64,000 nt of DNA from Achromobacter sp. Root83 (GCF_001428845.1 NZ_LMIU01000001.1:682984-746983); one strand, 5' to 3'; shown: positions 1 through 8,872, numbered from the stretch's first letter. Translations and numbers: made by a program. Notes: a model not told the origin generated them from the sequence alone.

Positions 1-631
1 CCTGGGCGGGACCCACCGCCGAGACCGCGATGTCGGTATGTCCGCCCAGTAACGCGGTTACCGCCGGGGTACTACCCTTGAACGGGATATGGCGCAGGGT
101 AATCTTCGCTTCGGAAGCAAAGAGTTCTCCAAGAAGATGGCTGATGCCCATGGCGCCCGATGTGCCATACGCGATGGCGTCGGGGCGGGCCTTGGCATCG
201 GCCACCACATCGGCCAGGGTCTTGTATCTGGACTTGGACGGTGCAACGATCATCATGCCGCCCAGCGAAATCCCGGCCACGGGTGCGAACGAATCGGTCG
301 TGTAGGTGACCTCCTTATTGGCCAGCGGCACCACCACAAGCGAACCGGGAGAGCTTCCCACCAGCGTATATCCGTCTGGCGCCGCGCCGGCCGTGAACGC
401 GGCGCCTATGCCGCCGCCCGCACCAGGCTTGTAGTTCATGACCAAAGGCTGGCCCATGTATTGCCCCATTTTCTCGGTGATGGGCCGCAGCATCCTGTCG
501 GTGTCGCCCGGTGAAAAGGGAATGACCAGTTGAACCGGCCGGTCGGGATAGGGCTGCCCGGCGTAGGCCGTCGCACTCAGGGCCAAGCCCAGCGTGCACG
601 ACGCCACGATGCCTCCGAAATACTTGCGCAT
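1..631 (-). CDS. Bug/TctC-family periplasmic solute-binding receptor (3' part cut by window edge)
   Basis: The frame is open from the ATG at 631 to the window edge (about 210 residues visible). The start is preceded by GGGAG about 8 bases upstream. A signal peptide (MRKYFGGIVASCTLGLALS, then an ATAYA cleavage region) is followed by the family pattern PDRPVQLVIPFSPG, PGAGGGIGA and PDGYTLV. Bug proteins bind small carboxylates in the periplasm, classically for tripartite tricarboxylate transporters, but no TctA/TctB genes are visible here. It lies downstream of two SDR genes and a CMD-like gene, all read on the minus strand, so it probably takes up the substrate or signals its presence. The ligand cannot be told from sequence. 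Confidence 0.9.
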   Translation of the reverse strand, partial: MRKYFGGIVASCTLGLALSATAYAGQPYPDRPVQLVIPFSPGDTDRMLRPITEKMGQYMGQPLVMNYKPGAGGGIGAAFTAGAAPDGYTLVGSSPGSLVVVPLANKEVTYTTDSFAPVAGISLGGMMIVAPSKSRYKTLADVVADAKARPDAIAYGTSGAMGISHLLGELFASEAKITLRHIPFKGSTPAVTALLGGHTDIAVSAVGPAQ

Positions 632-668
632 TGTTGTCTCCCATTATCGTTATGACGGACTTTGCCGT

Positions 669-1202
669 TTACTCGTGATCGACTTGTATGGCTTCCAGAA
701 AACGCGACACCATGTTGTAGGCGGCGATGGTCGCCGTGATCTCCACGATCTCTTTCTCGTCGAATGATGCTCGCAGCGACGCGAAGGTTGCCTCGTTGAC
801 CCGGATGTCGCGCGTCATCGCATCGCAGTACGCAATGGCCGCTTGCGCCTTGTCATCCAGCGCGCCCCGGTCTCCCGATTTCAGGGCCGCCACCTGTTGC
901 TCGGTGCAACCTTCCTTCAGCGCGATGGGCAGATGCTGCTCGAACTCGTAGTCGGCCTGGTTCAACACCGCTACCCGCAGGATAAGCATCTCTCGTATCC
1001 GGGCAGACAGGCCGCTCTTTTGGCGGATGGCTGTCAGATAGTTCAGCCAGCCCTCGGCGACGGGCGGACTGTTCAGCAGCATCCGGTACAGATTCGGCAG
1101 ACTGGCGCGCTCGTGCTGTATGCGCTGGACCAGTTCCCGGGTTTCTGGCTTGGTGACATCCGCATAGGAGATTCTCGCCGTCGTGGGTTCCCTTTGTCTC
1201 AA
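669..1202 (-). CDS. Carboxymuconolactone decarboxylase-family protein
   Basis: A 177-residue CMD/AhpD-like all-helical protein. The core has PVAEGWLNYLTAIRQKSGLS, then EMLILRVAVLNQADYEFEQH, the usual CMD helix pair with the conserved Glu/His. No CxxC pair is visible, so it resembles the decarboxylase branch rather than the AhpD peroxidase branch. No ATG fits; the best start is a TTG at 1202 overlapping the TGA of the upstream SDR gene (shared ATTGA), with no strong Shine-Dalgarno site, which suggests translational coupling. It probably acts on a ring-opened or lactone intermediate with the two SDR enzymes. The start is uncertain. Confidence 0.8.
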   Translation of the reverse strand: MRQREPTTARISYADVTKPETRELVQRIQHERASLPNLYRMLLNSPPVAEGWLNYLTAIRQKSGLSARIREMLILRVAVLNQADYEFEQHLPIALKEGCTEQQVAALKSGDRGALDDKAQAAIAYCDAMTRDIRVNEATFASLRASFDEKEIVEITATIAAYNMVSRFLEAIQVDHE

Positions 1203-2017
1203 TCGCACCGTGCGCTCATGCCGCCATCTACGACGAGCTCGGTGCCGGTTATGAACCTGGCTTCGTCCGAAGCCAGGAAGAGCACGGCGTTCGCCGTGTC
1301 GCGCCCGTCCCCTTCGAAGGGCAGGGGAATGCGTTTCCGGCGCTTTTGCAGCAAGGCCTCGATATCGCCGGCGGCCTGCTGCACAGCCAGGAAGGCATCC
1401 ACCAGCGGCGTGTGCAACTGGCCCGGCAGCACGGTGTTTATCCGCACGCCCCACTGGGCGTACTCAACCCCGGCAACCCGGCCAAACTGCATCACTCCCG
1501 CCTTGGCGGCCGCATAGCCGACCTGCGGCGCGCCCGTCCAGCGAATCGCGGACGTAGACGAGACATTCACCACCGCGCCCGCGCGCTGGCGCGCCATGAT
1601 GGGCAGCACATGCCGGCACGTGGTGAACACCGTGGTCAGGTTCAACGCCAGCTGCTTCTGCCAATCGTGCTCTGACAACGCGCCCGGTCCGCCCGCGATT
1701 GGCCCGCCGATGTTGTTGACCAGGATGTCTATCCGGCCGTGCCTTTGCAGCGTCTGCTCGACCAGTGCGGCAACTTGACTCGAATCTTGGACATCGCAGA
1801 TCTGCGTCTCGATGCGATCACGGGATTGGCCGGCACGTTCCAACGTTTCCGGCAGGGAATGCACATCCTTGTCCACCGCGACCACCATGGCGCCTTCCTG
1901 TGCCAGACGCACCGCAATCGCGCGCCCATTGCCCCATCCGGGGCCGGTGCATCCGGCGCCAAAGACCAATGCCACCTTGCCCGCCACCCGTCCTGTCTGG
2001 CTGTTCTCTTCGCGCAT
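1199..2017 (-). CDS. SDR-family NAD(P)-dependent oxidoreductase
   Basis: A 272-residue classical short-chain dehydrogenase. The N-terminal cofactor motif is GAGCTGPGWGNGRA, a glycine-rich loop with a WGNG insertion also present in the next gene. NNIGG follows around residue 98, then the catalytic Ser (VSSTSAI) and the Tyr-x3-Lys element (VGYAAAKAG), and a C-terminal GTELVVDGG. The ATG at 2017 is chosen because GGGGGA lies just upstream; a longer TTG start at 2029 would overlap that site. It sits 15 bases downstream of a paralogous SDR gene and overlaps the CMD-like gene. The two SDRs may act on successive hydroxyl groups or on stereoisomers; the substrate is unknown. Confidence 0.9.
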   Translation of the reverse strand: MREENSQTGRVAGKVALVFGAGCTGPGWGNGRAIAVRLAQEGAMVVAVDKDVHSLPETLERAGQSRDRIETQICDVQDSSQVAALVEQTLQRHGRIDILVNNIGGPIAGGPGALSEHDWQKQLALNLTTVFTTCRHVLPIMARQRAGAVVNVSSTSAIRWTGAPQVGYAAAKAGVMQFGRVAGVEYAQWGVRINTVLPGQLHTPLVDAFLAVQQAAGDIEALLQKRRKRIPLPFEGDGRDTANAVLFLASDEARFITGTELVVDGGMSARCD

Positions 2018-2032
2018 GATTTCCCCCAAGGC

Positions 2033-2827
2033 CTAAGGCGTGGACAGGGTGATGCCGCCGTCCACCACCAACTGCTGGCCGGTGATGTAGCGGCTCTCGT
2101 CGCTGGCCAGGAAGGCCACCGCATGCGCGACATCCCAGCTATCGCCCATGCGGCCAGTGGGCACCTGCTTGTGCCGATGGGCGACGAAGCCCTCGTAGTC
2201 GCCCTGGGCGTACTTCTGCGCCAGGCGCTGCACCAGCGGCGTAAACATCAGGCCGGGCACCACCGAGTTCAGACGCACGCCATCCTTTGCATAGATGACG
2301 GCGGTCGTCGCCGTCATCTGCATCAAGGCGGCTTTGGCGGCGGCATAACCCACCTGGGGTTTGCCCGCATACCTAAGCCCCGCGATGGATGAGATGTTGA
2401 TGATCGAGCCGCCTCCCGCTGCTGTCATGAGCGGAATGACGTGCTTGCAGCAAAGAAAGGCAGAAGTCAGGTTCACCTGGATCTGATCGTTCCAGGTGTC
2501 TTCCGACATGCTGACTGGATCCCCCGGCTCGGACCTGCCGACATTGTTGACGAGGATATCGATGCGCCCATAGGCGGCGACACAGGCCTCCACCAGTTCG
2601 GCCACCTCGCGTGCATGCCGGACGTCGCATTGCCGCACCTGGATACGGCCGCCCTCGGCCTCGATCACGGCGGCGGACTGCCGCGCCGCGTCGATGTCGA
2701 CATCACAGCCATATATCGATGCCCCCAGCCTTGCCAAGACCGCAGCCGTTGCCTTGCCATTGCCCCAACCGTCTCCCAGCGTGCCGCAACCCGTCACCAG
2801 CGCAATCTTTCCATCGAGGCGAAACAT
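2033..2827 (-). CDS. SDR-family NAD(P)-dependent oxidoreductase, first gene of the cluster
   Basis: A 264-residue short-chain dehydrogenase: TGCGTLGDGWGNGKA cofactor loop, NNVGRSEPGD, catalytic Ser in INISSIAGLRYAG, Tyr and Lys in VGYAAAKAA, and GQQLVVDGG at the C-terminus. The ATG at 2827 has GGAG 7 bases upstream and starts right at the Rossmann fold (MFRLDGKIALVTG), as expected for the family. It shares the unusual WGNG loop with the following SDR gene, so the pair probably arose by duplication. It heads a minus-strand cluster (SDR, SDR, CMD-like, Bug receptor), divergent from a LysR gene starting 91 bases away. Confidence 0.9.
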   Translation of the reverse strand: MFRLDGKIALVTGCGTLGDGWGNGKATAAVLARLGASIYGCDVDIDAARQSAAVIEAEGGRIQVRQCDVRHAREVAELVEACVAAYGRIDILVNNVGRSEPGDPVSMSEDTWNDQIQVNLTSAFLCCKHVIPLMTAAGGGSIINISSIAGLRYAGKPQVGYAAAKAALMQMTATTAVIYAKDGVRLNSVVPGLMFTPLVQRLAQKYAQGDYEGFVAHRHKQVPTGRMGDSWDVAHAVAFLASDESRYITGQQLVVDGGITLSTP

Positions 2828-2898
2828 GTGAGCTCCAGATACCGTTCTGGAATCAAGGTTAGGCCGGCACCGCTTCAAGGTTAAGTTCCGATCCGCAC

Positions 2899-2914
2899 TT
2901 TATTGATAGATAAA
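2899..2914. promoter_or_regulatory. Small palindrome before the LysR gene
   Basis: TTTAT and ATAAA are separated by 6 bases, immediately before the LysR start at 2919. LysR proteins commonly bind such dyads near their own promoter in divergent arrangements. The AT-rich sequence could equally be part of the promoter or translation initiation region, so this is only a candidate. Confidence 0.3.
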
Positions 2915-2918
2915 AAGA

Positions 2919-3812
2919 ATGAATCTGACGACGAGACAACTGAAGATATTCGTGCTGTTGGCGCAAACCCTGAGCTTTCACAAGACGGCCGAAATGCTGA
3001 ACATCACGCAGCCCACGCTGAGCAAGCTGCTGAAGGAAATCGAGGCGGCCATGGGCATCAAGCTGTTTGAGCGCAGCACGCGCATGGTGCGTCTGTCGCG
3101 CGAAGGGCAGGACATACTGGAAATCGCCCGCGGGGTAACGGCCCGGTATGACGAGGGCATGCTGGAACTGGACGAACGGCTGCGCGACCGCCACAACCGC
3201 GTCGCGGTCGCCGCATTGCCCACGCTGGCGGCATCACTGCTACCGCAGTTGGTCAGAAACCTCAGGCAGGCCGATCCGCATGCCCGCATCGACATCTACG
3301 ACCCCATTGCCAGCGAGGCGTTGCAATTGCTGCGCGAACGCCGCGTCGATATCGCCGTCACCGCCATGGGCAACGACGGCTCGCCCGATCTGCGGTATCA
3401 GGAGCTGTTTACTGAACCCTTCGTGCTTTTTCATAGCCAACAGGCCAAGGTTGGAATCACGCATTGGATACCCGCCGAAATCAGCCAACTGCCTATCATC
3501 AGCATGCCATCCGGCACCAGCGTCCGCGTGTTGACCGAGCGCGCCTTCCAGAACGATGCGCAGCCCTTCAAGCCCCTGTATTCGCTGCGTGATCTCAATA
3601 CCATCGCGCACTTCGTGCAAGGCAATTGCGGTATTGCCTTGCTTCCGGAATCGTCGCTGGACCAGGCGGTCCATCAGGGCGTCGCCAAGACCCGTTTGCC
3701 AGGGGCGCCGACGCGATCCGTGGGGATGTTTATTCGCCGGGAGTACCGCCCGTCTCGGCTTGCGCGGCTGGCTTTGGATGAGCTGCGCCGGCTGGGTAAG
3801 GATAGGCAGTAA
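2919..3812 (+). CDS. LysR-family transcriptional regulator
   Basis: A 297-residue LysR protein. The N-terminal winged helix-turn-helix is clear (LKIFVLLAQTLSFHKTAEML, then ITQPTLSKLLKEIE and LFERSTRMVRLSREG), followed by a periplasmic-binding-protein-like effector domain from about residue 90. It is divergent from the SDR/CMD/Bug cluster and is the likely regulator of that cluster, by the usual LysR arrangement. The inducer is unknown. Confidence 0.92.
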   Translation: MNLTTRQLKIFVLLAQTLSFHKTAEMLNITQPTLSKLLKEIEAAMGIKLFERSTRMVRLSREGQDILEIARGVTARYDEGMLELDERLRDRHNRVAVAALPTLAASLLPQLVRNLRQADPHARIDIYDPIASEALQLLRERRVDIAVTAMGNDGSPDLRYQELFTEPFVLFHSQQAKVGITHWIPAEISQLPIISMPSGTSVRVLTERAFQNDAQPFKPLYSLRDLNTIAHFVQGNCGIALLPESSLDQAVHQGVAKTRLPGAPTRSVGMFIRREYRPSRLARLALDELRRLGKDRQ

Positions 3813-3872
3813 GGGGGAAGTAGCGCATCTGTCAGCCAGCGGAGCAGCGCATGTGAAAACGGTGTACAGGCT

Positions 3873-4646
3873 TTACGGGGCTGCCGGAGCGAATCGCGCC
3901 GCGAGCTGATCGCAATGGCGTGCCAGGATCGCCGCATCCACCCCCACCGCCGTATACAGACTCCCCGCCGCCATATACCGCCGCGCCAGCGTCTCATCCG
4001 GCGTCAGCACGCCCGGCGCCTTGCCCGCCGCGCGCACCCGGCTGATCGCGCGTTCAACCTCCGCCACAACCTTCGGATGCTGCGGCTCGCCCGGATAGCC
4101 CAGGCTGGCCGCCAGATCCGCCGGTCCTATGAAAACGCCGTCCACGCCATCCACTGCGATGATGGCGTCCAGGTTCTCCAGCGCTTCGCCGGTCTCGGCT
4201 TGCACCAGCAGGCACAGTTCATCCTCGCAACGCCGCATGTAGTCGGCCACTCGGCCATAGCGCGTGGCGCGCATGGTGCCGCTGACACCCCGCACGCCGC
4301 GCGGCGCGTAGCGCATGCCGGCGACCGCGCTTTCGGCTTCGGCCGCATTCTGCACGTACGGCAGCAGCAGCGTCTGCGCGCCGATGTCCAGGTACTGCTT
4401 GATCTGCACCTTGTCGTTCCACGACGGGCGCACGACCGGATGGCTGCCGTAGGCGGCCGCGGCCTGTAGCTGCGCCATCACCGTCGGTAGCGTCACCGGC
4501 GTGTGCTCGGTGTCGAGCAGCAGCCAGTCAAAGCCGCTGGCCGCCACCAGTTCGGTGCTGTTCGGATGGCCCAGCGTGACCCACAGGCCGGTCTGGTGGC
4601 GCTGTTCGCGCAGCGCACGCTTGAACGTGTTGATCGGAAGTTCCAT
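3873..4646 (-). CDS. HpcH/HpaI-type class II aldolase
   Basis: A 257-residue metal-dependent class II pyruvate aldolase of the HpcH/HpaI family, which cleaves 4-hydroxy-2-oxo acids to pyruvate plus an aldehyde. Seen: the catalytic-His region LLDTEHTPV (His48), the metal-ligand Glu in LVQAETGEALENLDAI, and the metal-ligand Asp in VFIGPADLAASLG. AGGA precedes the ATG at 4646. It is the last gene of the catabolic operon, 8 bases after the hydratase gene, matching the order hydratase then aldolase in meta-cleavage pathways. The substrate is inferred only by family. Confidence 0.9.
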   Translation of the reverse strand: MELPINTFKRALREQRHQTGLWVTLGHPNSTELVAASGFDWLLLDTEHTPVTLPTVMAQLQAAAAYGSHPVVRPSWNDKVQIKQYLDIGAQTLLLPYVQNAAEAESAVAGMRYAPRGVRGVSGTMRATRYGRVADYMRRCEDELCLLVQAETGEALENLDAIIAVDGVDGVFIGPADLAASLGYPGEPQHPKVVAEVERAISRVRAAGKAPGVLTPDETLARRYMAAGSLYTAVGVDAAILARHCDQLAARFAPAAP

Positions 4647-4654
4647 GTGGCGTC

Positions 4655-5437
4655 CTAGGAGAAATGCACCGAGATGCTGCCGAGCTTGCCGTAGTCGGCA
4701 TGCAGGGTGTCGCCGCTTTTCACGGCGACGGTGCGGGTAAAGGAGCCTGCCAGCACGATCTGCCCCGCGTCCAGGCCCGTGTCGTGCTGGGCCAGCTTGT
4801 TGGCCAGCCACGCGATGCCCAGCGCCGGATGCCCCAGCACCGCGGCCGACACGCCGGATTCTTCGATCACGCCGTTCTTCAGAAGCAGGGCGCCCACCCA
4901 GCGCAGGTCGATGTCCAGCGGCCGCACGGGCCGGCCGCCCAGCACGATGCCGGCGCAGGCGGCGTTGTCGGCGATGTTGTCGACGATGCGGCGCGGATAC
5001 TTGCTGCGCCCGTCGATCAATTCAAGTGCCGGCACCACGTAGTCGGTGGCGTCCAGCACGTCGAACAGGCTCACGTCGGGGCCACGCAGCGGCTTGCCCA
5101 GCACGAACGCCAGCTCCACCTCCACGCGCGGCACGATCAGCTTGGCGGTCGGGATGGTCTCGCCATCCTGATAGAACATCGTGTCCAGCAGGTGCCCGTA
5201 ATCGGGCTCGTCGATGCCCACCGTGCTCTGCATCGCTTTGGACGTCAGCCCGATCTTGTGGCCTCGCAGCTTGGCGCCGGCGGCGAGCTTCTGGTCGATG
5301 ATGCGTTTCTGGATCGCATAGGCGTCCGCGATTTCTATGCCCGGGAAGGCCTGGTCGAGCTGCGTGGTGGGCACGCCGCTGCGCTCCGCTTCCAGCAGCA
5401 GGCCCGCTGCGCGGGCGCGATCTTCTTCATTCAGCAT
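4655..5437 (-). CDS. 2-oxo-hepta-3-ene-1,7-dioate hydratase-like enzyme (HpaH/MhpD family)
   Basis: A 260-residue member of the FAH-superfamily hydratases, which add water to a 2-oxo-4-enoate to make a 4-hydroxy-2-oxo acid. Seen: LRGHKIGLTSKAMQ, PRVEVELAFVLG with the metal-binding Glu pair, and DNIADNAACAGIVLGG. The ATG at 5437 has AAGGA upstream and a 10-base gap from the FAH gene. Its product would be the substrate of the HpaI-type aldolase that follows. HpaH-like rather than MhpD-like is a family impression and not certain. Confidence 0.87.
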   Translation of the reverse strand: MLNEEDRARAAGLLLEAERSGVPTTQLDQAFPGIEIADAYAIQKRIIDQKLAAGAKLRGHKIGLTSKAMQSTVGIDEPDYGHLLDTMFYQDGETIPTAKLIVPRVEVELAFVLGKPLRGPDVSLFDVLDATDYVVPALELIDGRSKYPRRIVDNIADNAACAGIVLGGRPVRPLDIDLRWVGALLLKNGVIEESGVSAAVLGHPALGIAWLANKLAQHDTGLDAGQIVLAGSFTRTVAVKSGDTLHADYGKLGSISVHFS

Positions 5438-5447
5438 GACGGGTTCC

Positions 5448-6314
5448 TTATGCGGACGCGGCCGCTTCGTCGGCCACGGGATTGGACAGAATGCCGATGC
5501 CGGCCACTTCCACTTCGACCACATCGCCGGGCTTCAGAAAGCGCGGCGGCGTGAAGCGCACGCCCGCGCCGATCGGCGTGCCGGTCGAGATCACGTCGCC
5601 GGGTTTCAGCGTGGTCCAGATGGAGATGTAGCGGATCAGTTCGGCAAACGGGAACATCAGGTTGTCGGTGGTGTCCTGCTGGCGCAGCTCGCCGTTCACG
5701 CGCGTGCTGACGGTAAGCGGCGCTGCCGGATCGAACTCGTCGGCCGTCACCATCCACGGCCCCATCGAACCGCTGGCGTCGAAATTCTTGCCCTGCGTCA
5801 CGTTGAACTTGCCGTGGCGGATCCAGTCGCGCACCGTGCCCTCGTTCAGGCAGGTCAGGCCCGCGACGTGGCTCCACGCGTCTTCCGCGGCGATGCGGCG
5901 TGCGGCCTTGCCGATGATGATGGCGATCTCGCCCTCGTAGTCGAGCTGCTCCGACTCCGGCGGGCGCAGCAAGGGTTCGCCGTGCCCCACAAAGGATCCC
6001 GGAAAACGCGGGAACACGCTGGGATACGCCGGCGGCGCGCTGCCGTCCTGGTATTCCTCGTTGCGCTTGCCGTAGTTCACGCCCACGCAAATGATCTTCT
6101 CTGGCGCGAGAATTGGCGGCAGCAGCCGTACGTCGTGCAATCGGTGCGTGACCGGCAGCGTCTCGGCCAGGCGCGCCAGCGCGGGCAGGGCGTCTGCCTC
6201 CAGCGCCGCGCGCAGGCTGTCGTGGCCCTGGCCGTCCAGCGCCACGATCTCGTCCTGGCCGCGCAGGGCGCCGAAGCGCGCGCGGCCTTCATGGGTGTAG
6301 CTAAGCAGTTTCAT
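5448..6314 (-). CDS. Fumarylacetoacetate hydrolase-family protein
   Basis: A 288-residue FAH-fold enzyme. Seen: CVGVNYGKRNEEY, metal ligands in DYEGEIAIIIGKAA, LNEGTVRDW, and KNFDASGSMGPW, then ISTGTPIGAG near the end. The family includes HpaG-type decarboxylases/isomerases, ureidoglycolate lyase-like proteins and acylpyruvate hydrolases. Its start overlaps the amidohydrolase stop (ATGA), so translation is probably coupled. In this operon a decarboxylase or hydrolase acting before the hydratase is the natural role; the exact reaction is open. Confidence 0.85.
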   Translation of the reverse strand: MKLLSYTHEGRARFGALRGQDEIVALDGQGHDSLRAALEADALPALARLAETLPVTHRLHDVRLLPPILAPEKIICVGVNYGKRNEEYQDGSAPPAYPSVFPRFPGSFVGHGEPLLRPPESEQLDYEGEIAIIIGKAARRIAAEDAWSHVAGLTCLNEGTVRDWIRHGKFNVTQGKNFDASGSMGPWMVTADEFDPAAPLTVSTRVNGELRQQDTTDNLMFPFAELIRYISIWTTLKPGDVISTGTPIGAGVRFTPPRFLKPGDVVEVEVAGIGILSNPVADEAAASA

Positions 6315-7183
6315 TTGTCGAATCCAAACAGGCGGGCGGGGTTGTCGACCAAGATCTTCTTGAGCGTGGCGGCGTCACCGGCATAGCGCGCCAACTGGTC
6401 CAGCAGGTGGCCCTCGTTGGGCGTGGCCTTCACCGACACCGGATGCGGCCAATCGCTGCCCCACACCACGCGATCCGGGTTCGCGGCGATCAGCGCCTGG
6501 GCCAGCGGAATCACATCGTCCCAGGGCTCGCCCGCGCGCGACAGCTTCTCTGTCAGCGACAGCATCACCCAGAAATTGCCGCGGGCCAGCAGCGATTCCA
6601 GCTTGCGCCGCGTCGGATCGGCTGCGCCCGCGCCGGGATCGGCGCGGCCCATGTGATCCAGCAGCACCGGAATATCCAGCGCTTCAAACTGTTCCACCTG
6701 CGCCATCATGCCGTCGGGCTCCGGCTGGAACTTGGCGTACCAGCCCAACTCGCGGATGCGCGCGACGGCGCGGTCGAACACATCCGGCGCCATGCTGATG
6801 CCCAGCCCCTGGCGCGTAAAACGCGCGCCGCGTACACCGGCATCGTGCAGCTTCTGGATATAGGCGTCATCGCGCTCGGCCAACACGACGGCATTCGCAC
6901 AGCCGCGATACGACGGGCCGGCGGCGGTCAGGCCATCCAGCACCACCTGGTGATCCGCACCGTAGGTGGTGGCCTGCACGATCACACCGCGCTCGATGCC
7001 CAGCAGCCGGTGCAGGCCCAGCGCGGTCTCGATGGTAGCGCTGGGCATCTCATACGCCGCGCCTGGACGCACCGGATAGCGGTCTGCCGGGCCAAACACA
7101 TGGAACTGGCTATCGCAGGAACCGGCCGGCAAGCGGTAAGCCGGCGCCGTCGGATGGGAATGGAAAGGCTGGTATTGCGCCAT
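6311..7183 (-). CDS. Amidohydrolase-2 family hydrolase, 2-pyrone-4,6-dicarboxylate lactonase-like
   Basis: A 290-residue TIM-barrel amidohydrolase. The N-terminal strand carries CDSQFHVFGPADRYP, and the C-terminal strand VVWGSDWPHP, the pattern of LigI-type lactonases and related dicarboxylate hydrolases. LLDHMGRADP lies on a middle strand. The ATG at 7183 has GAGGAG upstream. It overlaps the FAH gene and follows a RidA-like gene by 11 bases. It would open a lactone or pyrone to feed the FAH/hydratase/aldolase steps. The true substrate is not known. Confidence 0.85.
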   Translation of the reverse strand: MAQYQPFHSHPTAPAYRLPAGSCDSQFHVFGPADRYPVRPGAAYEMPSATIETALGLHRLLGIERGVIVQATTYGADHQVVLDGLTAAGPSYRGCANAVVLAERDDAYIQKLHDAGVRGARFTRQGLGISMAPDVFDRAVARIRELGWYAKFQPEPDGMMAQVEQFEALDIPVLLDHMGRADPGAGAADPTRRKLESLLARGNFWVMLSLTEKLSRAGEPWDDVIPLAQALIAANPDRVVWGSDWPHPVSVKATPNEGHLLDQLARYAGDAATLKKILVDNPARLFGFDK

Positions 7184-7194
7184 CGTCTTGCTCC

Positions 7195-7575
7195 TCATCC
7201 GATCACGGCCACGAAATCGCACTCGATCAGCTTGTCGCCATCCAGATCCGCCTGCATGGTGTGGCGGGCCGGACGGTTCTGCGCTTCGGGAAAGGCTTGC
7301 AGCCACACCGCATTCAGCGCCGCGCGCTGGCTGCGGTCGCGCATCCACACCGTCATCTTGGCGACGTGGTCCAGCGTGCCGCCGCCCGCTTCCACGATGC
7401 GCCGCACATGGTCGAACATCAGCTCGCACTGGCGCTCCAGCGACGCGCCGTAAGCGCCCGTCGCCGGGTCCGTGCCCTGGATGCTGCCGGAATACAGCAT
7501 GGGACCGATCCGGCAAGCGGCGGGAATGGGGTTCTTGTGGCTGAAGCCTTCGGCGTAGATGCTGCGTCTGCTCAT
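7195..7575 (-). CDS. RidA (YjgF/YER057c/UK114) family protein
   Basis: A 126-residue RidA-family protein: SGSIQGTDPATGAYGASLE, then VAKMTVWMRDRSQRAALNAV, and the conserved Arg in NRPARHTMQ, ending IECDFVAVIG. RidA proteins deaminate reactive enamines/imines; a subgroup are 2-aminomuconate deaminases. Its place in a ring-degradation-like operon makes a dedicated enamine deaminase plausible, pointing to a nitrogen-containing aromatic substrate, but this is inference. It lies 86 bases after the Bug gene. Confidence 0.88.
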   Translation of the reverse strand: MSRRSIYAEGFSHKNPIPAACRIGPMLYSGSIQGTDPATGAYGASLERQCELMFDHVRRIVEAGGGTLDHVAKMTVWMRDRSQRAALNAVWLQAFPEAQNRPARHTMQADLDGDKLIECDFVAVIG

Positions 7576-7661
7576 GGCGGGTTCCGTGTCGGGTCGGGGT
7601 TTCAGGTCGAAATCAGGGAAGGGCGGGCCACGCCGATGCCGACGCGGCCCGCCAGGAAGTC

Positions 7662-8630
7662 TTAATTGGCCGTAATGCCGGCGCGCTTGATGATCGGCGT
7701 CCAGCGTGCGTCCTCGGCGGCCAGATAGCGCGTGAACTCCTCGGGCGAACTGCCGCGCGCCTCGGCGCCCAGTTCTTCAAAGCGCTTGATGATCGTCGGC
7801 TGCGCCAGGATCGTGCCCAGCGCCGCGCTCAACTTGCTCAGCACCTCAGGCGGTGTGCCCTTTGGGGCAAGCAAGCCGGTAAACGTCGCCGCCTCCATGC
7901 CCTGCACACCGGCCTCCGCGAACGTCGGCACATCCGGCATCGACGGCAAACGCTTGGCCGTCGTCACCGCCAGCGCCCGCAGCCGGCCCTCTTTCACGTA
8001 AGGCAGCGCCACCGAAATCTGGTCAAAGTTGAAATCCACCTGGCCGCCCAGCAGATCCGTCGTGGCCGGGGCATTGCCCTTGTACTGAGCCGTCGTCCAA
8101 CGCGCGCCCGTCAGCGACTGCAGCAGCTCGCTCACCAGATGATTCGTCGTCCCCGCGCCCGGCGACGCCATGTTCAGCTTGCCCGGATCCTTCTTGGCCA
8201 GCGCCAACAGCTCCGCCAGATTCTTGGCCGGCAACTCCGGCCGCACCTGCAACACCAGCGGCGTATACGACACCGAACTGATCGGCGCAAAGTCTCGGTC
8301 CCACTTGTACGCGTCCCGCTTGAAAATCAGCGGCGAAAACAGCAGCGGGCCATTGGCGGCCATGAACAGCGTGTAGCCGTCGGGGTCGGAGCGCGCCACC
8401 TGCTCGCCGGCAATCATGCCGCCCGCGCCCGGCTTGTTTTCCACGATGAACGGCTGCCCCAGCGCCGCCTGCAAACCCGGCGCAATCAGCCGCGCCGCCA
8501 CGTCCACATTCCCGCCGGGCGGGTAGGGCACAACGATCTTCACGGGCTTCTCGGGCCAGGCGGCATGCGCCATCGAGGTAAGGACGGTCAGCGCCACAGT
8601 GGCGCAGGCGCGGAGCGCGGTGCGGTTCAT
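7662..8630 (-). CDS. Bug/TctC-family periplasmic solute-binding receptor
   Basis: A 322-residue receptor. AGGAG precedes the ATG at 8630, followed by a signal peptide (MNRTALRACATVALTVL, cleavage near AHA-AWP). Family motifs: EKPVKIVVPYPPGGNVDV, NKPGAGGMIAGEQVA, DPDGYTLFMA, and SPGAGTTNHL. It is the first gene of the catabolic operon that ends with the HpaI aldolase and probably delivers or senses its substrate. No TctAB permease genes are nearby. Confidence 0.92.
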   Translation of the reverse strand: MNRTALRACATVALTVLTSMAHAAWPEKPVKIVVPYPPGGNVDVAARLIAPGLQAALGQPFIVENKPGAGGMIAGEQVARSDPDGYTLFMAANGPLLFSPLIFKRDAYKWDRDFAPISSVSYTPLVLQVRPELPAKNLAELLALAKKDPGKLNMASPGAGTTNHLVSELLQSLTGARWTTAQYKGNAPATTDLLGGQVDFNFDQISVALPYVKEGRLRALAVTTAKRLPSMPDVPTFAEAGVQGMEAATFTGLLAPKGTPPEVLSKLSAALGTILAQPTIIKRFEELGAEARGSSPEEFTRYLAAEDARWTPIIKRAGITAN

Positions 8631-8723
8631 GGTCAGTCTCCTGTGCGTGTCATCGCGTTTTGTATGTTTGATGACACTCTAGGAATTTCGGCTTTTTCGG
8701 ACAATGCGAATTTCGCGGAAAGT

Positions 8724-8854
8724 TCCGGATATTGGACTCTTTTTGAAGGACGCTCCGCGCACGGCTATGGGGCTGACGTCGCTACAGCGCAGAATTAAGC
8801 TTGGCGCCTATTGCGCGCGCGGCAATACGCTTAATCTGATGTTCAATATCCGGA
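8724..8854. promoter_or_regulatory. Paired 11-bp inverted repeats in a divergent promoter region
   Basis: TCCGGATATTG at 8724-8734 and its exact reverse complement CAATATCCGGA at 8844-8854 face each other across 109 bases, in the 242-base gap between the divergent Bug operon and the flavin reductase-IclR pair. This spacing and orientation suit one regulator controlling both promoters; the IclR protein encoded next door is the obvious candidate. Seen directly in sequence; the function is inferred. Confidence 0.5.
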
Positions 8855-8872
8855 CTACCAAGCGAGACCCTC

